Assembly: GCA_014804565.1 (NCBI GenBank)
Contig: JAAUZN010000069.1
Location: 83,907 to 91,825, forward strand
DNA from: Lachnospiraceae bacterium
GTDB lineage: Bacteria > Bacillota > Clostridia > Lachnospirales > Lachnospiraceae
DNA: 7,919 bases
Direction: 5' to 3'
Shown piece by piece: positions 1-5,269 of this stretch. How positions within the stretch are numbered: position 1 is the stretch's first letter; every line of letters begins with the position of its first letter. The notes beneath the pieces are model-generated. The model had not been told where the DNA came from, ran no database searches, and saw only the letters and a program-made list of their open reading frames with translations. Made by a program: the position numbers and the translations under genes.

Positions 1-20
1 TAGTTCTGATTCTCGTCCAT
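1..20 (-). CDS. 5' end of an unidentified gene, cut by the window edge
   Basis: Only the first six codons are visible (ATG GAC GAG AAT CAG AAC, protein MDENQN), so no function can be given. The start is supported by an AGGGAG ribosome binding site with about 7 nt spacing. The gene begins 18 bp after the stop of the 161-aa membrane protein gene, with no terminator between them, so the two are probably co-transcribed. The call rests on the binding site, the start codon and an open frame to the edge; a chance ATG cannot be excluded. Confidence 0.5.
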
Positions 21-38
21 CTCTTAACTCCCTTTCTG

Positions 39-524
39 TTATACCCCAGCCAGCAAAGTGCCCACCACAAACATCAGCACAATTTCCAACACCAAAGCCA
101 CTATCAAAATTGCCGCGGCCGCACCTGTATTCTTCTTGTCTAAAACCATTTTATAACTCAAAAGACTTGCTACCACACCAATTGCCAGACCTAATATTCC
201 ACACAGGAAATAACCTCCAAATGCATCAACAGCTGCAAGCACATTAACCCACACAGGGATATTTCTGATCGGCTCGTATGGTGTGCCATCCTCTAAATAG
301 GTTCCGTTTACAGCAAGACGTACCTTATTGCCTATCACAACCAGATTACACTCTGCTCCCGGAATGCTGATCTGATGATCCGCCATCCAGATCACCCAGT
401 TTTTAGATTTCATCTTATAGGTATCGCCATCAACGACACATTTCGCCTTACCAAATGCATTCTTCGTAAACGTGATCTGATGCACATTACCCATGCTGTC
501 TGTTACACTCCAACTACTGGTCAT
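39..524 (-). CDS. Unrecognised 161-aa protein: soluble beta-rich N-terminal part plus two C-terminal membrane helices
   Basis: I do not recognise a named family. Residues 1-88 look soluble and beta-rich, with alternating hydrophobic strands and regular Trp/Gly positions (W5, V7, H15, I17, F19, G25-K26, VDG 31-33, W43, I52, then an L-x-V-N-G turn near 70-74). Residues about 103-126 and 135-160 are two hydrophobic segments separated by a short polar stretch (DKKNTG), predicted to be membrane helices. No signal peptide is seen, so the N-terminal part probably faces the cytoplasm. The ATG is set by a strong AGGAGGAG ribosome binding site just upstream. The gene has its own promoter and is followed after 18 bp by another start, so it probably heads a small operon. 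The N-terminal strand pattern recalls eukaryotic FAIM1 domains by eye, which is speculation. No function is assigned. Confidence 0.85.
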   Translation of the reverse strand: MTSSWSVTDSMGNVHQITFTKNAFGKAKCVVDGDTYKMKSKNWVIWMADHQISIPGAECNLVVIGNKVRLAVNGTYLEDGTPYEPIRNIPVWVNVLAAVDAFGGYFLCGILGLAIGVVASLLSYKMVLDKKNTGAAAAILIVALVLEIVLMFVVGTLLAGV

Positions 525-562
525 AGTTCATTCTCCTCCTCTTTCCCCGAAAACCTTATATC

Positions 563-584
563 GTTATGACACACTGTCGATAAC
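563..584. repeat. Inverted repeat at the predicted transcription start of the 161-aa gene
   Basis: On the plus strand the arms are GTTATGACA and TGTCGATAAC around a 3-bp centre. They match except for one extra base (C/G) in one arm. The repeat begins about 7 bp after the predicted -10 box and ends about 20 bp before the ribosome binding site. It could be a repressor site or a 5' mRNA hairpin; the sequence does not decide which. Confidence 0.5.
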
Positions 585-590
585 GTCACC

Positions 591-619
591 ATTTTACAGT
601 ATTCTACAGGGTTTTGCAA
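591..619 (-). promoter_or_regulatory. Predicted sigma-A promoter for the 161-aa gene
   Basis: The minus strand reads TTGCAA (614-619), a 17-bp spacer, then TAAAAT (591-596). Each hexamer differs from consensus by one base and the spacing is optimal. The predicted start near 584 would give a leader of about 60 nt ending in the strong ribosome binding site. The promoter lies just after the permease stop, so this gene probably forms its own transcription unit, although no strong terminator separates the two. Confidence 0.6.
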
Positions 620-648
620 GTAGAACAGGAGTTTTTTCCTATATTTTT

Positions 649-1323
649 CTAGGCATAGTCTCTTTTTTCTATCACTTTCACACTGACCACAATGGCCGCA
701 GCCATGACCAGCAATGCCGCCACCAGCCCAAGCGCTCCTATGAACACAATCCTCTGTGATAAAAACTCCATTCTGTCCGCCACATAGGTTTCCTCATCCA
801 TCCTTCCCACTATAAACATAAACAGGAAAAACATACCCATACCCGGCACTACTCTCACAATATTTCCCAGATACTGCCAGTTACTCTTTCCCTCCCCGAA
901 AATATAACTGCGCATATACTCCAACGCCACAATGAACAGGCCAAGCGCCAGATTACACAGCATAAGCCCCACAGTCACTGCCGTGATCTCATAGCCAAAC
1001 AGGGAAAATACACCCATGCAGACAACACAGAATAATGCTGTCATGACGATGAAGCAAAGACCGTACAAAAACCGTCCTATCACTCTCTCCGCCACCGTAG
1101 CGGGAAGCATCAGCAAAAATCCCGTATTTTTTCTGTGACAGATTCCAAAAGGCGCCGAAGAAAAAATGGTGCCCATAAAAATCAGATAGGAACAAGTGAC
1201 CACCGTCCACATATCTCCCATTGCCCTCCCCACAAACACTGCCAGAATCGCGAAAATCGGCAGAATCCGCTGCTGTTGTTTCGTCAATATATAATCTACT
1301 TTCATATACTGGATCGCTCTCAT
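649..1323 (-). CDS. ABC-2-type transporter permease, six membrane helices
   Basis: This 224-aa protein is the probable membrane partner of the ATPase encoded just upstream. Hydrophobic segments at about 19-33, 38-58, 84-110, 114-137, 156-174 and 192-215 give six membrane helices and no large extracytoplasmic domain. The segment LLMLPATVAERVIGRFLYG (about 70-88) resembles the LP-(V/A)-x-R/E-x-(I/V)-x-G-(K/R) stretch of short ABC-2 permeases found with YtrA-type GntR regulators (the ABC2_membrane_5-like group). Such systems in Firmicutes export or give protection against peptides and cell-envelope-active compounds, for example Staphylococcus PmtR-A-B-C-D and Bacillus YtrABCDEF. The substrate here cannot be read from the sequence. 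The ATG is supported by GGAGG with 8 nt spacing, sitting in the 17-bp gap after the ATPase stop. With one ATPase and one permease, the simplest transporter is a 2+2 homodimeric complex. It is the last gene of the operon. Confidence 0.88.
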   Translation of the reverse strand: MRAIQYMKVDYILTKQQQRILPIFAILAVFVGRAMGDMWTVVTCSYLIFMGTIFSSAPFGICHRKNTGFLLMLPATVAERVIGRFLYGLCFIVMTALFCVVCMGVFSLFGYEITAVTVGLMLCNLALGLFIVALEYMRSYIFGEGKSNWQYLGNIVRVVPGMGMFFLFMFIVGRMDEETYVADRMEFLSQRIVFIGALGLVAALLVMAAAIVVSVKVIEKRDYA

Positions 1324-1340
1324 CTTTAATACCTCCGTCC

Positions 1341-2207
1341 TTAGACCCGATTTCCTGTCTCTCTGTTCTTAATATAATGAATGACAATGTTGTCTATATT
1401 CGGCTTCTCTACAAGAAACGCACTGCCCAGAAGCTCCGCCTTTTCGCTCGGAAGGATCGCCTCAAAGCTGTAGGCATTCTCCTCCAGCCCGATCAATTCC
1501 TGTCTCAGCGCCGGCGAGATCGCACTGCTCTCCCCCTTTACCAGAAGAAAATTCTCAATCATCTCGTCTTTCGCGTCATGGAGAACGGTATGTCCCTGAT
1601 CGATAAAGTAAATGTAATCCGCAATCTGCTCCAGATCACTCAAAATATGAGTGGAAAAAATCACGCTGCGCTGCCCGTCCATCACATATTCCTGCAAAAG
1701 CTTCAGTATCTCTGTCCGCATGACCGGATCAAGACCGTTCGTCGCCTCGTCCAAAACAAGGAGCTTTGTATCTCTCGAGAGCACCGATGCAAACATCAGC
1801 ATCACCTTCATGCCTCTGGAGAAATCTTTTACCTGCTTCTTCTCCGGCAGATTCCACTTCTGCAAAAAACCGTTGAATTTCTCCTCTGAAAAAGATGCAT
1901 AAAAGTCTTTTAACACACTTCGGATATTCTTCGCGGTAAAGTTGTCAGGAAAATAGGACTCATCCCCCACATACCCGATCTGCTCTCTGTAAGCTCTCAC
2001 ATCCTCGCTGCAGGTGCGCCCGTCGATATATACCTCCCCGTCACTGCATTTTAAAATTCCTGTGATCAGGTTCAGCGTCGTGGTCTTTCCGGAGCCGTTC
2101 GGCCCCACATAACCCATAATATAGCCCTTCGGCAAAGTAAAGCTTATGTCTTTTAAGTCAAAGGATTTATAATGCTTTGACAGATTTTTTACTTCCAGCA
2201 ATTCCAT
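1341..2207 (-). CDS. ABC transporter ATP-binding protein of a GntR/YtrA-type operon
   Basis: This 288-aa nucleotide-binding subunit hydrolyses ATP to drive the adjacent six-helix permease. Visible motifs are Walker A GPNGSGKT (35-42), Walker B LLVLDE (149-154), D-loop GLD (158-160) and the switch histidine in STH (H187). Two motifs depart from the usual form. The signature is SRGMK (130-134) instead of LSGGQ, and the Q-loop region reads IGYVGDES (77-84), with no glutamine where it is expected. Both changes recall the YtrB/PmtA-like subfamily, so they probably mark the subfamily and not decay. Residues about 205-288 form a C-terminal extension beyond the core domain. The start is the first ATG after the GntR stop (26-bp gap). 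Its ribosome binding site, AAGGA at 11 nt, is weak, so translation may depend partly on coupling with the upstream gene. Confidence 0.93.
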   Translation of the reverse strand: MELLEVKNLSKHYKSFDLKDISFTLPKGYIMGYVGPNGSGKTTTLNLITGILKCSDGEVYIDGRTCSEDVRAYREQIGYVGDESYFPDNFTAKNIRSVLKDFYASFSEEKFNGFLQKWNLPEKKQVKDFSRGMKVMLMFASVLSRDTKLLVLDEATNGLDPVMRTEILKLLQEYVMDGQRSVIFSTHILSDLEQIADYIYFIDQGHTVLHDAKDEMIENFLLVKGESSAISPALRQELIGLEENAYSFEAILPSEKAELLGSAFLVEKPNIDNIVIHYIKNRETGNRV

Positions 2208-2233
2208 ACTTTTCTCATTCCTTTCCGAAACGT

Positions 2234-2605
2234 TTATGTGTCCATTAAATTTTTAAAGACTTCGGTCAGCTCCTCCATAGACATGCCCATAGCTCTGGCT
2301 GTCTCAATCGCCGTGGAGAGCCCTTCCTCTATCCGAAGAAGATACTGTTCCCGTAACAGATCATTGTCCGTGGGCAGCACCACACTTCCCTTTCCCTGCA
2401 TGGTGGCAATAAAGCCCTCCGCCTCCAACTCATTGTAGGCTCGGGTAGTAGTGATCACGCTGACCCCCACCTCCTTCGCAAGCTGTCTGATGGAAGGAAG
2501 AGTGCTCCCCTCCGCGATCTGGCCGTTTAATATCTGTTCCTTGAGCTGCTCTCTGATCTGCGCATAAATCGGCAGCTCCGATTGATTTGATATAATGATC
2601 TTCAA
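2234..2605 (-). CDS. GntR-family transcriptional regulator, YtrA subfamily, TTG start
   Basis: This 123-aa DNA-binding protein probably represses its own operon with the ABC ATPase and permease. Residues about 9-75 are a GntR winged helix: LPIYAQIREQLKEQI, then GSTLPSIRQLAKEVGVS, TTTRAYNELEAEGF and the wing turn GKGSVV. The C-terminal part (about 80-123) is only a short helical segment. That is typical of the YtrA subfamily, which lacks the large effector domain of FadR or HutC types and uses the segment for dimerisation. The start codon is TTG at 2603-2605. It is chosen because AGGGAGG (2613-2619) sits 7 nt upstream and the protein then begins MKIIISNQSELPIYAQI, as expected for the family; no in-frame ATG fits. 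Its promoter carries a long inverted repeat over the -10 box. The inducer is unknown. Confidence 0.93.
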   Translation of the reverse strand: MKIIISNQSELPIYAQIREQLKEQILNGQIAEGSTLPSIRQLAKEVGVSVITTTRAYNELEAEGFIATMQGKGSVVLPTDNDLLREQYLLRIEEGLSTAIETARAMGMSMEELTEVFKNLMDT

Positions 2606-2612
2606 TGGTCAA

Positions 2613-2619
2613 CCTCCCT
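2613..2619 (-). promoter_or_regulatory. Ribosome binding site that sets the TTG start of the GntR gene
   Basis: The minus strand reads AGGGAGG, 7 nt before TTG at 2603-2605. It is the only strong Shine-Dalgarno sequence near the 5' end of this frame and decides the start. Confidence 0.75.
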
Positions 2620-2650
2620 GCACCCGCTGTCGTCACAGTCGGTGCTTTAT

Positions 2651-2662
2651 CAGTATATACTG
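2651..2662. repeat. Perfect 12-bp palindrome downstream of the GntR promoter
   Basis: CAGTATATACTG is its own reverse complement. Its upstream half (2657-2662) is shared with one arm of the larger inverted repeat at 2657-2686. With that repeat it gives three copies of the CAGTAT/ATACTG half-site, at 2651-2656, 2657-2662 and 2681-2686. The outer two are in the same orientation and 30 bp apart. It is probably a second binding position for the same regulator, which is inference. Confidence 0.55.
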
Positions 2663-2686
2663 TATATATATCATTATATACAGTAT
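2657..2686. promoter_or_regulatory. Probable GntR/YtrA operator: 12-bp-arm inverted repeat over the -10 box
   Basis: The arms at 2657-2668 (ATACTGTATATA) and 2675-2686 are perfect inverted copies separated by 6 bp. The repeat spans the whole TATAAT box and about half of the promoter spacer, so a bound dimer would block RNA polymerase. GntR-family operators are commonly palindromes with GT...AC-type cores, and this site lies directly upstream of a gntR gene. Autorepression is therefore the expected mode. The AT-rich composition makes some symmetry likely by chance, but not 12 perfect pairs including CTG/CAG. Confidence 0.7.
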
Positions 2687-2700
2687 GTGCAGTTTGTCAA
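2673..2700 (-). promoter_or_regulatory. Sigma-A promoter of the gntR-ABC operon
   Basis: The minus strand reads TTGACA (2695-2700), a 16-bp spacer, then TATAAT (2673-2678). Both hexamers are perfect consensus and the spacer is one short of optimal. Transcription should start near 2666, giving a leader of about 60 nt before the TTG start. Such a strong promoter fits an operon held off by a repressor. Confidence 0.85.
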
Positions 2701-2714
2701 TAGAATATTTTTCC

Positions 2715-2746
2715 AAAAAAAGAAAGCCTGATCTCTCAGACTTTCT
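2715..2746 (-). terminator. Rho-independent terminator of the tRNA-Arg unit
   Basis: In the minus-strand RNA the arms AGAAAGUCUGA (2746-2736) and UCAGGCUUUCU (2731-2721) form an 11-bp stem with one G-U pair and a GAGA loop, followed by a run of U (2721-2715). It starts 7 nt after the tRNA 3' end and ends before the gntR -35 box, so it separates the two units. Confidence 0.88.
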
Positions 2747-2753
2747 TCTATAC

Positions 2754-2827
2754 CGTGCGCTAGAGGATTCGAACCCCCGACCTTTTGGTCCGTAGCCAAA
2801 CGCTCTATCCAGCTGAGCTAAGCGCAC
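2754..2827 (-). tRNA. tRNA-Arg with anticodon ACG
   Basis: This 74-nt tRNA decodes CGN arginine codons; A34 is normally edited to inosine by TadA. All arms fold. The acceptor GTGCGCT/AGCGCAC pairs over 7 bp, the D-stem is GCTC/GAGC, and the anticodon stem TTTGG/CCAAA carries the loop CTACGGA. The variable loop is AGGTC and the T-arm is GGGGG-TTCGAAT-CCTCT, with two G-U pairs. The discriminator base is G. The 3' CCA is not encoded (GTA follows), so it must be added by the CCA-adding enzyme. The gene stands alone with its own consensus promoter and terminator. Confidence 0.97.
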
Positions 2828-2845
2828 ATCTTCACAACAATGGAT

Positions 2846-2874
2846 ATTATAGCGGTTTTTGGGTGGATTGTCAA
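2846..2874 (-). promoter_or_regulatory. Perfect-consensus sigma-A promoter of tRNA-Arg
   Basis: The minus strand reads TTGACA (2869-2874), exactly 17 bp, then TATAAT (2846-2851). The expected start near 2839 lies about 12 nt before the tRNA 5' end, a short leader for RNase P to remove. The base run between the boxes is C/A-rich and contains no operator-like repeat. Confidence 0.9.
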
Positions 2875-2885
2875 GAGCCACCGGC

Positions 2886-2919
2886 AAAAAGAAAAGCGGT
2901 TCTGTACGAACCGCTTTTC
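2886..2919 (-). terminator. Rho-independent terminator after the MCP gene (end of the che operon)
   Basis: In the minus-strand RNA GAAAAGCGGUUC (2919-2908) pairs perfectly with GAACCGCUUUUC (2902-2891) over a 5-nt loop, giving a 12-bp stem, followed by UUUUU (2890-2886). It starts 16 bp after the MCP stop. The run of A before the stem could also support termination from the other side, but no plus-strand gene is near. Confidence 0.93.
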
Positions 2920-2935
2920 CACTATGTTATGCTTC

Positions 2936-4711
2936 TTAATATTTACTGAAATCTCCATCCAGGGAAATGACAGACTCGTTATCTTCGTAGGAAGAGATCG
3001 GCGTGTCATCCACAAAGCTGGATGTAGGTGCACCGGAAACCAACTGGTATCTTGCCATGAGGTTTCTGAGGGTAACAGCCTGATTGGAAAGCTCCTCGCT
3101 GGCAGCCGCACACTGCTGGCTGGTTGCCGCATTGGTCTGTACCACGGTGGAAACCTGGGAGATCGCCTGATCGATCTGGGAAATCGCCGTAGCCTGGTCA
3201 TTGGAGGAAGAGGTAATGTTGCTGATCAGACCCACGATCTCATCGATGGAGGTCACGATCTCATCGAGAGACTTCGCGGTATCCTGTGCGATTCTCGTAC
3301 CATTGCCTACCTTATGGATCGTGTCATCGATCATCTCTGCCGTCTCACTTGCCGCAGCAGCACTCTTTGCTGCCAGATTTCTTACTTCCTCTGCTACCAC
3401 TGCAAAGCCTTTACCATGTACACCGGCTCTCGCTGCCTCTACCGCTGCATTCAGTGCCAGGATATTGGTCTGGAAAGCGATATCGTCGATCGTCTTAATG
3501 ATCTTGGAGATCGTCTCGGAGGATGCGTTGATCTCATCCATTGCCTGGATCATGGACTTCATCTGATCATTACCGGATGTAGCCATCTCTTTGATGTTGC
3601 CTACTAATACGTTAGCTTCGCCTGCCTGTGTTGCATTCTCCTTAGTACGCTGTGTCACTTCATCCATAGAAGCAGTTACCTGCTGAATAGCGCTTGCCTG
3701 CTCCGTGGAACCCTGTGCCAGAGCCTGGCTGGCATTTGCCACCTGCTCGGAACCGACTGTGATCTGTGAGCTTGCCTCTTTGACATTGCTCAGCGTCATG
3801 TTATTCTCAACCACCAGCTTGCGGATCGCTCTGCCAAGCATATCCTTGTCGCTGCGGGGATTTACTTCCATTGTCAGATCGCCCTTGGAAATGGAATCCG
3901 CAAGTCCTGCCTGTGTCCTCGTCGCCTCAACCATCTGTGCGAAGTCATCCATCAATTCGCCCAGATCATCATTGTAAATCTTAGCGCAGTCTACATCCAC
4001 ATCACCAAGCGCCATTTTCTTAGCAGCCGTTGACAGCTTCGCCATCGGGATAGTGATCGCTTTGATCAGCAGTGCGCAGTACGCGATGGTAATGATAATA
4101 GCTACAACCACTACTGCGACCTGTACAGCCGTCAATCCTGTCAACTGCTGGTTCAATTCCACATCCTCTGCATCAGATGCCGCATCCAGCTTTTCGATCA
4201 GACTTTTCAGGGAAGTCTCTACCTCATTGGCGATCGGTACGCCAACCTCCAGCATATTCTCTATCGCGCCCTCTACATCACCGGATGCCGCCATACTGAT
4301 AACTGTATCAGTAGAATCATACCAGTTGTTCATCTCATCCTCGATCGGCTGATATGTGGCTGCAATGTCAGAAGAGAGGTTAGGCAGTCTCTCCTCAAAG
4401 AGATCCATATACTCGCGTGCTTCCGCCCTATAAGTAGCGATCATCTGCTGCTGTTCCTGCAGCTTCTGCGGATCATTATAATACACCAATAAAATGTTAC
4501 GCACATGTGTTTTGATGTTACAGAAATCAGCATATGCATCCGCCATATAATACTGGCTCATCGCGTAATTATCAAGCTGGCCGGAACGCGCTTTGTTAAC
4601 CATATTGGAGGACCAGAGCCCCACTGCTGAAATGATAATGATCAAAACCAGCATCAAAACACTGAACATTGTAATTTTTGTTTTGACTTTCATGTCTTTA
4701 ATTATATTCAT
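2936..4711 (-). CDS. Methyl-accepting chemotaxis protein (transmembrane receptor)
   Basis: This 591-aa inner-membrane receptor controls CheA activity through CheW. Order: membrane helix 1 (about 14-33), an extracytoplasmic helical ligand domain of four-helix-bundle type (about 34-194, rich in charged helices), membrane helix 2 (about 195-216), then a HAMP domain (about 217-268). A second HAMP-like stretch follows (about 270-308; GDLTMEV near 277-283, DKDMLG near 288-293). The cytoplasmic signalling coiled coil covers about 310-556. Its hairpin tip at 411-448 carries the conserved [20 protein letters not shown] and [15 protein letters not shown]. Position 431, often Glu in this tip, is Val (AGVHGKGF). 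The 35-residue tail is acidic and ends DGDFSKY; it has no NWETF-type CheR-tethering pentapeptide. The ATG is supported by AAGGAG at about 9 nt, 27 bp after the cheW stop. It is the last gene of the operon, and its ligand is unknown. Confidence 0.96.
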   Translation of the reverse strand: MNIIKDMKVKTKITMFSVLMLVLIIIISAVGLWSSNMVNKARSGQLDNYAMSQYYMADAYADFCNIKTHVRNILLVYYNDPQKLQEQQQMIATYRAEAREYMDLFEERLPNLSSDIAATYQPIEDEMNNWYDSTDTVISMAASGDVEGAIENMLEVGVPIANEVETSLKSLIEKLDAASDAEDVELNQQLTGLTAVQVAVVVVAIIITIAYCALLIKAITIPMAKLSTAAKKMALGDVDVDCAKIYNDDLGELMDDFAQMVEATRTQAGLADSISKGDLTMEVNPRSDKDMLGRAIRKLVVENNMTLSNVKEASSQITVGSEQVANASQALAQGSTEQASAIQQVTASMDEVTQRTKENATQAGEANVLVGNIKEMATSGNDQMKSMIQAMDEINASSETISKIIKTIDDIAFQTNILALNAAVEAARAGVHGKGFAVVAEEVRNLAAKSAAAASETAEMIDDTIHKVGNGTRIAQDTAKSLDEIVTSIDEIVGLISNITSSSNDQATAISQIDQAISQVSTVVQTNAATSQQCAAASEELSNQAVTLRNLMARYQLVSGAPTSSFVDDTPISSYEDNESVISLDGDFSKY

Positions 4712-4738
4712 GTTAAATTCTCCTTCTCATGATTGTTC

Positions 4739-5266
4739 TTAATTGCGACTGTCTTCTTCTACTGCGTCTGTGTCCTCCTGCCTGATCAATTTTTCCGGAT
4801 CGATCAGCAGTTTCACCGTATCTCCTGTTCTGGCCAGACCGTAAACATATTTGTTATGCTCCTCTTTTCGTCCCAGGGTAGGCGGCGGTACGATACTGTC
4901 GTTTGAGATCGTGTCTACTTCCGCTATCCCTTCCACGATCAGCCCGATCATCGTTGACTTCACACTAATGACGATAATACACGTCCTGTCCGTATACTCG
5001 CAGGGTTCCATCTTGAATCTGGCTCGGACATCAATTACAGGAATAATCTTTCCACGAAGATTGATGAGCCCTTTGATGTAATCTTCTACATCAGGGATCG
5101 CTGCGATCGGCTGCATGGCTATGATCTCGTTCACATAGCTGATGCTTATGCCGAAGAATTCTTTTCCCGTCTGAAAGGTCATGAATTTATCTTTCTCAGA
5201 ATCCCCTTCTTCCAACAGCTCTTCCGATTCTCCCGTCCCTTCTTTTTCCAATAACTCTTCCGCCAT
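4739..5266 (-). CDS. cheW: Chemotaxis adaptor protein CheW
   Basis: This 175-aa cytoplasmic scaffold links receptor tips to the P5 domain of CheA in the signalling array. The CheW fold (two SH3-like beta barrels) covers about 27-165. Conserved features include FGISISYVNEIIAMQPIAAIPDVEDYIKGLINLRGKIIPVIDVR (about 38-81, with the hallmark NLRG) and later IGLIVEGIAEV, typical of the second barrel. The first 26 residues are an acidic, Glu-rich extension with a repeated EELLE element, absent from minimal CheW proteins and probably disordered. The C-terminus is acidic too. The ATG lies only 3 bp after the cheA stop and its AAAGGAG ribosome binding site is inside the last cheA codons, so translation of the two is very likely coupled. 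That suits proteins that assemble together in fixed ratio. CheV is excluded because there is no receiver domain. Confidence 0.96.
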   Translation of the reverse strand: MAEELLEKEGTGESEELLEEGDSEKDKFMTFQTGKEFFGISISYVNEIIAMQPIAAIPDVEDYIKGLINLRGKIIPVIDVRARFKMEPCEYTDRTCIIVISVKSTMIGLIVEGIAEVDTISNDSIVPPPTLGRKEEHNKYVYGLARTGDTVKLLIDPEKLIRQEDTDAVEEDSRN

Positions 5267-5269
5267 GTA

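Noticed and set aside
620..648. Possible terminator after the ABC permease gene
   Set aside because: Only a 4-bp AGGA/TCCT stem around an A-rich loop is seen, with no following U-run. It is too weak to call, so read-through into the next unit remains possible.
989..1387. 132-codon open frame on the minus strand overlapping the ATPase and permease genes
   Set aside because: It is out of frame with both genes and covers the ATPase stop and permease start. It has no family features, while the permease frame has six clear membrane helices.
1221..1889. 222-codon open frame on the plus strand
   Set aside because: It is antisense to the ABC ATPase and permease genes, which have clear motifs. Its low-complexity His/Arg/Leu composition is typical of a shadow frame.
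2840..3607. 255-codon open frame on the plus strand
   Set aside because: It lies opposite the MCP gene, across the operon terminator and the tRNA promoter. Its translation is rich in Cys/His/Arg with no recognisable domain and has no good ribosome binding site, so it is a shadow of the MCP coding sequence.
4712..4738. Possible separate promoter for the MCP gene
   Set aside because: The gap is only 27 bp and holds the ribosome binding site. No -35/-10 pair was seen there, so the MCP is taken as the last gene of the che operon.
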